Program-made: the position numbers and the translations under genes
NCBI GenBank assembly: GCA_017483735.1
Contig: JAFUVF010000007.1
Span: 1-64,000 of the forward strand
Source: Lachnospiraceae bacterium
GTDB lineage: Bacteria; Bacillota; Clostridia; Lachnospirales; Lachnospiraceae
Direction of reading: 5' to 3'
DNA length: 64,000 bases
Part shown: positions 52,714-61,665 of the stretch, in pieces
Layout of the letters: every line of letters begins with the position of its first letter
Position numbering within the stretch: position 1 is the stretch's first letter
Notes under the pieces: generated by a model
The model's database searches: none
What the model saw: the letters and a program-made list of their open reading frames with translations, nothing else
What the model was told of the DNA's origin: nothing

Positions 52714-54303
52714 ATGGGAATTTATTTAAATCCGGGGAACAGTGGGTTTTCATTGGTATTGAATGATGAATATATTGATAAGACAGGTTTGATTGGTCTG
52801 GTTAATGAAACAATCAATACGCCGAGGCGGCTGTCCTGTATCAGCAGGCCACGGCGTTTCGGGAAATCCTTTGCGGCACAGATGCTTTGTGCTTATTATG
52901 ATTGCTCCTGTGATTCGCATGAGTTGTTTGACGATAAGGATATTGCGAAAACGGATGGATACCGCAAACACTTAAATCAATATCATGTGATTAATCTTGA
53001 TATTACAACATTTGTTTCAACCGCACAGGTTGAGGGGATATTGTTAAAGGACGTTCCTCTTATGATAAGTGATAAAATTTTGGCTGATGTGCGTGAAATA
53101 TACCCGGAGATTGCCGGTGAAAGTGATCTTACGGAAAGCTTGGTTCGATGTGTAGAAAAGACAGGAAAAAAGTTTGTGTTTGTCATCGATGAGTGGGATG
53201 CCTTGATCCGTGAGGCTAAAAATGACGCAGAAACTCAAAAGCGATACTTAAATCTTTTAAGGAAATGGTTTAAGAGTAATAATTTTACTTCAAAAATGGT
53301 GGCTGCTGCATATATGACGGGGATTCTGCCAATCAAGAAGGACGGGTCACAGTCGGCCATTTCAGATTTCACTGAATATTCGATTCTTGATCCGGGCAAA
53401 TTTGCAGAATATACCGGCTTTACCGAAGAGGAAGTACGCAAGATATGTGATAAGCACGGATTAAGCTTTGAAGAGGCAAAAAATTGGTATGACGGATATG
53501 ATTTTCCTGAGATTGGTGCAATCTATAATCCGTATTCCGTTATGATGGCGGTAAGAAAGAAAAAATTCAGCTCCTATTGGAAAAAGACATCAGCAGCGGA
53601 ATCCCTTATGGCATACATCAATATGGATTTTGCGGGGTTGCAGGAGATTATCTCCAGGCTGATTGCGGGAGAGAAGATTGAAGTTGACACGGAAGGGTTT
53701 GAAAATGATTTCGAGACATTCCGGAGCAGGGATGATGTGCTGACGCTGCTGATTCATTTGGGATACCTCACATGGGATGAACTAGAGGGATGTGCACGCA
53801 TTCCAAACGAGGAAATCCGGACTGAATTCAGGAAGATATTGAAAGACAGGAATGTGAATCAGGGATGGCTTAAGCTGCTTTCTCACTCCCAAAAGCTTTT
53901 GGAGGATACCATCGCCGGCAAGTCCAGGGAAGTGGCAGAGGCTATAGATTTGGTAAGGCAGACACAGTATGCACCGACATTCTACAATGACGAGCAGGCA
54001 TTGCGTTATGTCATCAAATTTGCATACATCGTAGCGATAGATCAGTACCTGAAGGTGGAAGAACTCCCAAGCGGCAGAGGAATAGCGGATGTAGTTTATC
54101 TGCCAAAGAAAAAAACGCTGCTTCCCGCATTGATTGTGGAACTGAAATGGGACAAGACAGCAGGGGGAGCATTAGAGCAGATTAAAAATCGGAATTATCC
54201 GGCAATATTGCAGGATTATGGCGGAGAGATTGTGATGGTCGGGAACAATTATGATTCCAAGGCGAAAATTCATACCTGTGAAATAGAGTATCTGTACGGT
54301 TAA
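52714..54303 (+). CDS. AAA-ATPase-like / PD-(D/E)XK nuclease-like protein
   Basis: A 529-residue protein of the AAA-ATPase-like plus PD-(D/E)XK superfamily type common in Clostridia and Bacteroidetes. Walker A is RPRRFGKS (about residues 45-52) and Walker B is FVFVIDEWDAL (about 153-163). The C-terminal region shows RGIADVVYLPKKK and ALIVELKWD (about 455-485), fitting the D ... E-x-K nuclease site. It is often found in mobile or accessory DNA; a defence role is possible but unproven. AAGGAG precedes ATG 52714. Confidence 0.85.
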   Translation: MGIYLNPGNSGFSLVLNDEYIDKTGLIGLVNETINTPRRLSCISRPRRFGKSFAAQMLCAYYDCSCDSHELFDDKDIAKTDGYRKHLNQYHVINLDITTFVSTAQVEGILLKDVPLMISDKILADVREIYPEIAGESDLTESLVRCVEKTGKKFVFVIDEWDALIREAKNDAETQKRYLNLLRKWFKSNNFTSKMVAAAYMTGILPIKKDGSQSAISDFTEYSILDPGKFAEYTGFTEEEVRKICDKHGLSFEEAKNWYDGYDFPEIGAIYNPYSVMMAVRKKKFSSYWKKTSAAESLMAYINMDFAGLQEIISRLIAGEKIEVDTEGFENDFETFRSRDDVLTLLIHLGYLTWDELEGCARIPNEEIRTEFRKILKDRNVNQGWLKLLSHSQKLLEDTIAGKSREVAEAIDLVRQTQYAPTFYNDEQALRYVIKFAYIVAIDQYLKVEELPSGRGIADVVYLPKKKTLLPALIVELKWDKTAGGALEQIKNRNYPAILQDYGGEIVMVGNNYDSKAKIHTCEIEYLYG

Positions 54304-54327
54304 TTAATCAGCGTTTTCTTAATAAAC

Positions 54328-54357
54328 AATATCCCGAAAGCTTCGGGGTATTATTTT
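54328..54357 (+). terminator. Module terminator, copy 4
   Basis: AATATCCCGAA (54328-54338) pairs with TTCGGGGTATT (54342-54352), followed by ATTTT; it lies 25 bases after the AAA gene stop. Confidence 0.6.
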
Positions 54358-54388
54358 GACGATATCAACAACGGGAGGTTGTTAAAAC
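54357..54388 (+). promoter_or_regulatory. Operator and promoter of TPR cassette 4
   Basis: TTGACG, then ACAAC (54368-54372)-GGGAG-GTTGT (54378-54382), and TAAAAC (54383-54388) six bases before ATG 54395, as in cassette 3. Confidence 0.45.
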
Positions 54389-54394
54389 GTAATT

Positions 54395-55528
54395 ATGAGT
54401 AACACGGAAATAATCACAAACAAAGCTTCAAAGAAGAAAATCTACATATTTGCGGGCATTGCATTAGCAGTCATTCTGCTCGCAGTAATCGGTATTATCG
54501 CATACTCCAATGCGCCGGCGATGCGTATGCAAAAGAGCCTTGATTTGGGAAACAAATATCTATCCGAAATGGAATATGAGAAGGCAATCGCAGAATATGA
54601 GGCGGTAATCGAGATAGACCCGAAGAACGTGGATGCATATATAGGGCTTGCAGATGCGTATATCGGCTTGGGACAGAGCGACAAGGCTATAGAAGTTTTG
54701 GAAAAGGGATATGATATCACTAATGACGAAAGACTTAAAGCGAGGCTGGATGAACTAAGGAAAAGCGCATCCTCCGATGCCTCGGCAAATGCGCAGGAGA
54801 ATAATGCCGGTTCGGATGATTGGAAGGAACAGTTTTCGGATCTTAGAGACCTCTATCAAGAGTATCTGGATGAGATACATAACGGTTACAGCTACCGTGG
54901 CAGCGGAGACTGGGCGGCGGTATTTCGCACGGTCGATGAGATAAAGGAGGCATATGCGCCCCTGATTGCCCGGACGGAGAGCTTTGTTGAATATCTGAAA
55001 ACCCACGATATTTCGTATCAGGAGATTTCGGAATACGGTCTGCCGACAGAGTATGACTTGAGACGTTTCTATATATTTACCCATCAGTTTGACAAATCTG
55101 CCGCCTTGCAGATTTTCAGCGGCGAAAGTGCTGACGGATATATCACGGAATTTGATGAGTACAACCGTGAGATTTATTTCAAATTGCCAAGCGGAGACAC
55201 TCATACCTATACATGGGGAGATGACGGCTGTGTATCTTCATATACTGCTGTATATATGGACGGAGAGGTTTATAATGTCGGCACAACGGAGGAATACAGC
55301 TTTACTTACGATAACGGCAGGATAATGTCGGAGCGTGTCATACAGACGATACCCGAAGGGGACAGGGGAGGAATCCCCGGCACATATACAACAGATACCA
55401 CATATGAATATGACGGAAATGTTGTGACGTGGACCTATTATTCAGGAGGACAGGTCGGTTCGATATGTAAATATGAAATAAACAAATACGGACAGGGAAA
55501 AGAAATATCAAGGGAATTTCCCAACTAA
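54395..55528 (+). CDS. Membrane-anchored TPR protein, cassette 4
   Basis: A 377-residue protein with the constant anchor and TPR part (SLDLGNKYLSEMEYEKAIAE, AYIGLADAYIGLGQSDKAIE), a unique helical middle (about 140-240) and a YD-like C-terminus (FDEYNREIYFKLPSGDTHTY, YDGNVVTWTYYSGGQVGSIC). The middle differs fully from cassette 3 although the C-terminal strands are of the same kind. No toxin or enzyme motif is visible. Confidence 0.75.
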   Translation: MSNTEIITNKASKKKIYIFAGIALAVILLAVIGIIAYSNAPAMRMQKSLDLGNKYLSEMEYEKAIAEYEAVIEIDPKNVDAYIGLADAYIGLGQSDKAIEVLEKGYDITNDERLKARLDELRKSASSDASANAQENNAGSDDWKEQFSDLRDLYQEYLDEIHNGYSYRGSGDWAAVFRTVDEIKEAYAPLIARTESFVEYLKTHDISYQEISEYGLPTEYDLRRFYIFTHQFDKSAALQIFSGESADGYITEFDEYNREIYFKLPSGDTHTYTWGDDGCVSSYTAVYMDGEVYNVGTTEEYSFTYDNGRIMSERVIQTIPEGDRGGIPGTYTTDTTYEYDGNVVTWTYYSGGQVGSICKYEINKYGQGKEISREFPN

Positions 55529-55554
55529 AAACAAAGGGCTGAAAAGCAAACATC

Positions 55555-55583
55555 TTGCATTCACAGATAAACCTTGCTACAAT
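55555..55583 (+). promoter_or_regulatory. Promoter of the diacylglycerol kinase gene, leaderless layout
   Basis: TTGCAT (55555-55560), 17 bases, TACAAT (55578-55583), then six bases to ATG 55590. The expected transcription start coincides with the start codon, and no Shine-Dalgarno is present. Confidence 0.6.
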
Positions 55584-55589
55584 ATCACT

Positions 55590-56522
55590 ATGAAAACAGC
55601 CCTGTTTCTTCTAAACGCTGCCTCCGGGAAGGCACAGCTAAAAAAATATGCGTACCAGATAAGCGAAAGCCTCACATTGGGAGGCTTTCTTGTGACAATT
55701 TTCCCTATAAATGCGGAAAAAGGGCTGACCTCGGAGCTTTTGGAGAAGGAATTGGAGCTATCCAAATACAATCTTGTAGTATGCGGCGGAGGGGACGGCT
55801 CCCTGAATCATGTGGTAAATCTTTTGATGAAGCTTGATAAACGTCCGCAGCTTGGATATATTCCCTCCGGCAGTACCAATGATTTCGCAAGGAGCATAGG
55901 CATTCCTACGAGCATTGAAGCCATCTGCAAAGCCATAACGGGAGGCAGAAGCTTTACCTATGACCTTGGCAGATTTAACGACCGATACTTTAATTATGTG
56001 GCGGCATTTGGAGCATTTTCGGAGATAAGCTATTCTACGGATCAGAATTTCAAGAATGCCTTCGGACATGCGGCATATATACTGAACGCCATAAGCAAGC
56101 TTCCGGAGAATATCAATTACAAATGCCATATGAGGATAGAGGCGGACGGCATTACGGAGGAGGATGATTATATATTCGGAGCCATATGCAATTCCACCTC
56201 TGTCGGAGGCTTCAATGTGCCGGAGAGCGGTGCGGTGGAGTTTGATGATGGAAAATTTGAGCTTTTTCTTATAAAGGCGCCGGTAAATGTGGGAGATATA
56301 GCGCAGATGCTGCCTTTGGGCGCCGACAATGCATATATTTCATTCAGACAGGTAAAAAGTGTACATATCGAGTCAGACAAGCCGGTGGGCTGGTCTCTTG
56401 ACGGAGAAAACGGGGGCGAGTGGACGGACATAGATTTTTCGGTAGTGCCGAGAGCGATAGACATAATGACGGCAAAGACTAAGAGGGCTGCGAAAAATAA
56501 GCATATAGATATAAAGGGTTAA
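55590..56522 (+). CDS. Diacylglycerol kinase / lipid kinase (YegS/BmrU family)
   Basis: A 310-residue lipid kinase. The catalytic motifs are VVCGGGDGSLNHVV (about residues 64-77) and GYIPSGSTNDFARS (about 90-103), and the C-terminal beta domain ends with SLDGENGGEW. It likely returns diacylglycerol to phosphatidate during membrane and lipoteichoic acid metabolism. ATG 55590 seems leaderless. It marks the return of core-type DNA after the cassettes. Confidence 0.9.
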   Translation: MKTALFLLNAASGKAQLKKYAYQISESLTLGGFLVTIFPINAEKGLTSELLEKELELSKYNLVVCGGGDGSLNHVVNLLMKLDKRPQLGYIPSGSTNDFARSIGIPTSIEAICKAITGGRSFTYDLGRFNDRYFNYVAAFGAFSEISYSTDQNFKNAFGHAAYILNAISKLPENINYKCHMRIEADGITEEDDYIFGAICNSTSVGGFNVPESGAVEFDDGKFELFLIKAPVNVGDIAQMLPLGADNAYISFRQVKSVHIESDKPVGWSLDGENGGEWTDIDFSVVPRAIDIMTAKTKRAAKNKHIDIKG

Positions 56523-56539
56523 TTTAAGAGGATTTGGGT

Positions 56540-57649
56540 ATGGAAAACAGAGAAGGTATCATTGTAAGGACGAGTATCATTGGTATTATCGCCAATGTTT
56601 TTCTTGCGTCCTTCAAAGCCGTGATAGGAGCATTGTCGGGAAGTATTGCGATAGTCCTTGATGCGGTAAACAATTTAAGCGATGCTTTGAGCTCGGTCAT
56701 TACGATAATAGGAGCCAAGTACGCACACAAAAAGCCTGACAGGGAGCATCCTCTGGGGCATGGCAGGGCAGAATACCTAAGCTCCGCAATCATCTCGGTG
56801 ATCATTCTCTACGCCGGAGTCACGGCGGCTGTGGAGTCCGTTAAAAAGATAATGGAACCGACAGAAGTGTCATACACTATGCCCTCCATAATTATTCTTA
56901 TAGTTGCGGTATTTGTAAAGATAATCTTGGGCACATATGTAAAGAAGACAGGAGAAAAGGTCAATTCCGACAGCCTCATAGGCTCGGGGAAGGATGCGCT
57001 TTTGGATGCTGTAATCTCCACATCCACCGTAATTGCGGCAGTGATATTTATAACCACGGGCTTTAGTGTGGAGGCGTATCTTGCCTTCGTGATTGCCTTG
57101 TATATCATCAAATCGGGCTATGACCTTTTGTCGGACACCTTTGCGGACATATTGGGGAAACGTCCGGAGGGAGAGATGACCCGCACCATCAAAAATATAA
57201 TCTCCGAATATCCGCAGGTACACGGTGTATATGACCTTATTCTGCACAACTACGGACCCGAGGACTATATGGGAAGTGTCCACATAGAGGTGGACGATAC
57301 GCTTACAGCTACGGATATCGATGACCTTGCGAGGGATATCACGCACACGATATATGAGAGATACGGCGTGATCTTGGAGGCGGTCGGCATTTATTCCAGG
57401 TGTACCACGAACGAAGAGATTGCCAATATGCGAAAAAACATAGCGGATATCGTGTATAGTCACGACCATGTGCTCCAAATGCACGGCTTCAGGGCGGATG
57501 AGAGCAAAAAGATAATAAACGCCGACATCATAATAGGCTTTGATGCTCCGGACAGGGAGGCTCTCTACACGCATATAGTAAACGACATAAAAGAGGAATA
57601 CCCTGATTGGCAGATAAAGCTTGTCATGGATATAGATGCCAGCGATTGA
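56540..57649 (+). CDS. Cation diffusion facilitator transporter
   Basis: A 369-residue divalent-metal exporter of the CDF family. Six membrane helices are expected; the metal site is in DAVNNLSDALSS and the second pair in GSGKDALLDAV, with the signature REHPLGHGRAEYLSS after helix 2. The C-terminal cytosolic ferredoxin-like domain has VHGVYDLILHNYGPEDYMGS and IEVDDTLTATDID. ATG 56540 has AAGAGG eight bases upstream; TTG 56534 is too close to it. Metal specificity (Zn, Mn, Fe) cannot be told. Confidence 0.93.
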   Translation: MENREGIIVRTSIIGIIANVFLASFKAVIGALSGSIAIVLDAVNNLSDALSSVITIIGAKYAHKKPDREHPLGHGRAEYLSSAIISVIILYAGVTAAVESVKKIMEPTEVSYTMPSIIILIVAVFVKIILGTYVKKTGEKVNSDSLIGSGKDALLDAVISTSTVIAAVIFITTGFSVEAYLAFVIALYIIKSGYDLLSDTFADILGKRPEGEMTRTIKNIISEYPQVHGVYDLILHNYGPEDYMGSVHIEVDDTLTATDIDDLARDITHTIYERYGVILEAVGIYSRCTTNEEIANMRKNIADIVYSHDHVLQMHGFRADESKKIINADIIIGFDAPDREALYTHIVNDIKEEYPDWQIKLVMDIDASD

Positions 57650-57697
57650 ACGTATCACGGGGTTCGGGGATAGCAAGAATTTGAGAGGGATAATGCA

Positions 57698-59746
57698 ATG
57701 GGAGAAACGGAATTTATCGACAAACTCGTAAACGAGCTTACGCTTGACGAAAAGCTTTCAATGATTCACGGCGCAGCTATGTTCCACACCGAAGCCGTGG
57801 AAAGATTGGGGATACCGGAGCTTGTGATGTCCGACGGACCTATGGGGGTACGCAATGATTTTGAAGATGACAAATGGATTCCCATAGGCAACAGTGACGA
57901 CTATGTAAGCTATATGCCCAGCAATTCAGCACTTGCGGCTACATGGAACAGGGAGCTTGCGCACTCTGCCGGAAATGTCCTCGGAAGCGAGGCGAGGGGC
58001 AGGGGCAAGGATGTCATTCTCGCTCCGGGGGTAAATCTGAAAAGAAGCCCGTTATGCGGCAGAAATTTTGAATATTTTTCGGAGGACGGGTTCCTTACAT
58101 CGGAGCTTGCCATACCCTTTATAAAGGGTGTGCAGGAAAATGACGTTGCGGCATGCGTGAAGCATTTTGCCCTAAACCATCAGGAAACAGAGAGACTCTG
58201 GGTGGATGAGGAGATTGATGAGGAGGTTTTACGGGATACATATCTCTATGTATTCGAGGAAATATTGAAGCGCTCCGGCTCCTATTCCATAATGAGCGCA
58301 TACAATAAGCTCTACGGAGAGCAATGCTGCGAAAGCAAATTTTTGTTAAACAAGGTGCTTCGTGAGGAATGGAATTATGACGGGTGTGTCATATCTGACT
58401 GGGGCGGAGTACACAATACAAAGAATGCGGCGGAGGCTTCCCTCGATATAGAGATGTCCGTGACAAACAATTTTGACGAATATTTTCTTGCGAAGCCTTT
58501 AAAGAAAGCCATAGAGGCAGGCGAGGTTGACGAGAAGCTTATAGATGAAAAGGTGCGCCATATACTCCTTTTGATGCTAAGATTAAAAATGATAGGCGCA
58601 GGGGAGGAGAAGCCCTCCAGAAAGAAGGGCGCATACAATACCGAAAAAAACAGACAGAGCATATATGATGTTGCGTCGGAATCAATAATATTGTTGAAGA
58701 ATGATAAAAAGCTCCTTCCCCTTGATGAATCGAAGCTTAAACGCATCCTTGTAATCGGCGAGAATGCGGAGAGGCTTCATTCAAACGGAGGAGGCAGCGC
58801 AGAGATAAAGGCGCTCTATGAGATTTCTCCCCTTATGGGAATCAGGAAAAAGCTCGGCGGAAACGTAAAGGTGGACTACGTGAAGGGCTATGCGTCCCCG
58901 CCGGAGGAGAACACCAACAACGGCACCAACTGGCAGGAGAAGAGCCTTGAAAGTATGATAATGGCGCCGGAAATGGACGGAGTAGGCGACGACAAGTATG
59001 CGATGGAGCTTGCCGTGTTAAAATCGGAGGCAAAGAAGGCTGCAGCTGACGGAAAATATGATGCGGTCATATTTGTAGGCGGACTCAATCATGAATATGA
59101 TATTGAGGGCAGGGACAGAAAGAGCATGAAGCTCCCCTACAGTCAGGATATTCTGATAAAGGAGCTGTTATCCGTAAGACAGGATATGATAGTCGTAATG
59201 ATGGCAGGGAGCGCCGTGGAAATGGGAACATGGAAGGACGACGCAGATACCCTTATCTGGGAGTATTACAACGGAATGGAGGGCGGAACGGCTCTTTCCG
59301 ATGTGATATTCGGAGATGTGAATCCTTCGGGCAGGCTCCCGGAAACTCTGTATTATAAGGTGGAGGACTGCTCCGCATTTGCACTTGGAGATTTCGGCGG
59401 GAAGGAAAAGGTGCATTACAGAGAGGGAAGGCTCATAGGCTACCGTTATACGGAAAAGGAAAATGTGCCCGTGCAGTTTAAATTCGGATACGGACTTTCA
59501 TATACCGAATTTGAGACGAAGGATGCAGAGGTTTCAAAGGACAATTCCAAGGTCACATTGAAGGTAAAAAATATCGGGAAATATGACGGCAAGGAAACCG
59601 TGCAGGTCTATGCGGACAACGGAGAATACAAGACTCTCTGCGGCTTTGAGAAGGTGTTCTTGAAATCGGGAGAGGAGAAAAGCGTAAGCATCGAGATTCC
59701 CGAAAGATACAGAAGCGCAAAGACAATTTCAGTAGGAAATTTATAA
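57698..59746 (+). CDS. Glycoside hydrolase family 3 protein
   Basis: A 682-residue GH3 enzyme without signal peptide, so probably an intracellular beta-glucosidase or related hydrolase. The N-terminal barrel has MSDGPMGVRN, HFALNHQETER and the nucleophile Asp in GCVISDWGGVHNT (about residue 233). The second domain contains LVIGENAERLHSNGGGSAE and AVIFVGGLNHEYDIEGRDR, and the C-terminus is fibronectin-III-like (KVKNIGKYDGKETVQVY). The substrate cannot be set from sequence alone. Confidence 0.92.
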   Translation: MGETEFIDKLVNELTLDEKLSMIHGAAMFHTEAVERLGIPELVMSDGPMGVRNDFEDDKWIPIGNSDDYVSYMPSNSALAATWNRELAHSAGNVLGSEARGRGKDVILAPGVNLKRSPLCGRNFEYFSEDGFLTSELAIPFIKGVQENDVAACVKHFALNHQETERLWVDEEIDEEVLRDTYLYVFEEILKRSGSYSIMSAYNKLYGEQCCESKFLLNKVLREEWNYDGCVISDWGGVHNTKNAAEASLDIEMSVTNNFDEYFLAKPLKKAIEAGEVDEKLIDEKVRHILLLMLRLKMIGAGEEKPSRKKGAYNTEKNRQSIYDVASESIILLKNDKKLLPLDESKLKRILVIGENAERLHSNGGGSAEIKALYEISPLMGIRKKLGGNVKVDYVKGYASPPEENTNNGTNWQEKSLESMIMAPEMDGVGDDKYAMELAVLKSEAKKAAADGKYDAVIFVGGLNHEYDIEGRDRKSMKLPYSQDILIKELLSVRQDMIVVMMAGSAVEMGTWKDDADTLIWEYYNGMEGGTALSDVIFGDVNPSGRLPETLYYKVEDCSAFALGDFGGKEKVHYREGRLIGYRYTEKENVPVQFKFGYGLSYTEFETKDAEVSKDNSKVTLKVKNIGKYDGKETVQVYADNGEYKTLCGFEKVFLKSGEEKSVSIEIPERYRSAKTISVGNL

Positions 59747-59779
59747 TAAGCAAATTTATACAGGAGGTCGGGCGGCATT

Positions 59780-61075
59780 ATGGAAAAGAAGATTTTGCAC
59801 ATAGATGTCAACTCGGCCTTTTTGTCATGGTCTGCTTTAAAGCTTTTAAAGGAGGATCCGACGGCGGTGGATCTTCGCACGATCCCTTCGGCGGTGGGAG
59901 GAGATGTAAAGACAAGACACGGCATAATAACCGCCCGCTCGCTCCCTGCGAAGGAATACGGCATAAAGACTGCGGAGCCCGTGGTAAAGGCGCTGCAAAA
60001 ATGCCCGGGGCTTGTCCTGGTACAGGGGGATTTTGCGACCTATCACGAATACTCGTCAAAATTTATCGAAATTCTTTTTAATTATTCGGAGCTTGTGGAG
60101 CAAGTGTCCATAGATGAAGCCTTTGTTGATATCTCGGATTTCTGTATGGATGATATGGAGGCGCATCTTACCACACCTGTAGACGGAACGACAGATATTT
60201 CCACGCTTAAAGAAAATGACAGAGCGCTTGCGACTGCCGCAATGATAAAGGATGAAATAAGGGATACTCTGGGCTTTACCGTGAATGTGGGCATATCCAG
60301 CAATAAGCTCCTTGCAAAGATGGCAAGCGATTTCAGAAAGCCCGACAGGCTTCATACGCTGTATCCGGAGGAAATAAAAGTCAAGATGTGGGGGCACCCG
60401 ATAGGGGATTTATTCGGGTGTGGGAAAAATACAGCGGAAAAGCTTAAAAGCCTCGGTATAATGACAATAGGAGATGCGGCAAATACTGACCTGCAGGTGC
60501 TCATCGGGTATCTGGGAAGCAATGCGGGGGAATACATCTATGCCGCCGCAAACGGTATCGGGGGCGACGAAGTACATTCGGAGCATGAGGCGGCAAAGAG
60601 CTACTCTAATGAAACTACTACGTCGGAGGACATAACCGGAGAAAAATTTGCAGAGCTTGCATATCCTCTTATTAAGCACTTGTCTGAGAAGGTTTCCAAG
60701 AGAATGAAGCGTGATGATATAAAGGGCTATACCGTGAGAGTGATGGTAAAGACTAATACCTTCGGCAGGCACTCACGACAGACCAAGCTTATATCTCCCA
60801 CGAATGATGCGAGGGTAATAGAGCGCACCGCAAGAGAGCTATTGGAGAAGCTGTCCTTCGGGGACGAGGGAATACTAAACGAGGAGGGGCTCGGCTACAG
60901 GCTTATTGGCGTCGGCGTTGCAGACCTTGATTATGAAAGCGAATATGAGCAAATGGATATATTCGGCTTTATGGAGGACAAAAAAAGCGACGAAAAGCAG
61001 GCGAAGCTGGACGCTATGATGAAGAGCATAAATGACAGGTTCGGAAAAGGGAAGGTTAAGAGGGGGAAGGAGTGA
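59780..61075 (+). CDS. dinB: Y-family DNA polymerase (DinB / Pol IV type)
   Basis: A 431-residue translesion polymerase. The first metal site is in ILHIDVNSAFLSWSAL; the second is in VEQVSIDEAFVDISDF. The thumb helix-hairpin-helix reads LFGCGKNTAEKLKSLGIMTI, and the little-finger domain follows. The segment between first and second site carries the usual RSLPAKEYGIKTAEP. AGGAGG lies 13 bases before ATG 59780. No LexA box was recognised. Confidence 0.92.
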   Translation: MEKKILHIDVNSAFLSWSALKLLKEDPTAVDLRTIPSAVGGDVKTRHGIITARSLPAKEYGIKTAEPVVKALQKCPGLVLVQGDFATYHEYSSKFIEILFNYSELVEQVSIDEAFVDISDFCMDDMEAHLTTPVDGTTDISTLKENDRALATAAMIKDEIRDTLGFTVNVGISSNKLLAKMASDFRKPDRLHTLYPEEIKVKMWGHPIGDLFGCGKNTAEKLKSLGIMTIGDAANTDLQVLIGYLGSNAGEYIYAAANGIGGDEVHSEHEAAKSYSNETTTSEDITGEKFAELAYPLIKHLSEKVSKRMKRDDIKGYTVRVMVKTNTFGRHSRQTKLISPTNDARVIERTARELLEKLSFGDEGILNEEGLGYRLIGVGVADLDYESEYEQMDIFGFMEDKKSDEKQAKLDAMMKSINDRFGKGKVKRGKE

Positions 61076-61163
61076 GGCTGCTTTTTCGTGCAACGGATGT
61101 CTGTATAAGGCTGTTTTTTTGACAAGATTGATGTAAATGAAGGCATAAAAAGCAGAGATAGAG

Positions 61164-61463
61164 CTATTTCATGTGCTTAATGAGTTCAATAAGATAAGGT
61201 CTAACGTCGGCGTCTATATTGCGGATTCCCTGCACAACCTCCAGCTCCAGAGGCGAAAGTGCGGTGTTGTCCTCGTCTTTAAAATCTATAAGGTAATCTA
61301 CAGAAACATTAAAATAATTTGCAAAGCTTTTCAAGGTATCCAGATTAGGGTCGGAAATTCCGCATTCATACTTTTGTATTGACTGCTGGGAAAGATGAAA
61401 TTTATCTGCAAGAGCCTGTTGACTGAGACCGGCTTCCAAACGTAATTTCTTTAAATTTTTCAA
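61164..61463 (-). CDS. XRE-family regulator, divergent from the last TPR gene
   Basis: A 99-residue Cro/C1-type repressor and close paralogue of the one at 23874 (LKKLRLEAGLSQQALADKFH, LSQQSIQKYECG versus VSQQAIYKYENG). The start is TTG 61463 with AGGAG nine bases upstream on the minus strand. A short Leu-rich tail may dimerise. The neighbouring gene at 61666 carries the shared operator, so this regulator is a strong candidate for its repressor. Confidence 0.87.
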   Translation of the reverse strand: MKNLKKLRLEAGLSQQALADKFHLSQQSIQKYECGISDPNLDTLKSFANYFNVSVDYLIDFKDEDNTALSPLELEVVQGIRNIDADVRPYLIELIKHMK

Positions 61464-61482
61464 TGTAAATCACTCCTATCGT

Positions 61483-61511
61483 AATATATGAACATTCTAT
61501 AAGGTAAACAA
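61483..61511 (-). promoter_or_regulatory. Possible promoter of the second XRE gene
   Basis: On the minus strand TTGTTT (61511-61506), 17 bases, TATATT (61488-61483), about 20 bases before the TTG start. Confidence 0.4.
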
Positions 61512-61592
61512 ACAAAATAAAAACGCATAATAGTTGTAAATGAAAATGCGGAAAACAATCAGAATTTAGAGAGACAATCAGATTTTTTTGTG

Positions 61593-61621
61593 TTGAAAAC
61601 AACTTTTAGTTGTGATACAAT
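61593..61621 (+). promoter_or_regulatory. Promoter of the last TPR gene with operator in the spacer
   Basis: TTGAAA (61593-61598), 17 bases, TACAAT (61616-61621). ACAAC-TTTTA-GTTGT (61599-61613) fills the spacer exactly, starting the base after the -35 box. This is the clearest operator placement of the seven. Confidence 0.7.
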
Positions 61622-61665
61622 TGCGTTGCGTCAAAATTATATACAACTTATCGAAAGGATAAAAG

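Larger units (their letters stand above)
54328..54672 (+). repeat. Cassette module copy 4
   Basis: Matches copy 3 over 345 bases (hairpin 54328-54352, operator, first 278 coding bases). It lies at the right end of the array, next to the housekeeping gene for diacylglycerol kinase. Confidence 0.85.

Noticed and set aside
47788-54672. CRISPR array or integron attachment sites
   Set aside because: The repeats are 258-345 bases, contain coding sequence, are spaced by whole genes of 1.6-3 kb, and no Cas, integrase or attC fold is present.
55758-57676. Long minus-strand open frames opposite the lipid kinase and CDF genes
   Set aside because: Antisense shadows caused by codon bias of the real + strand genes.
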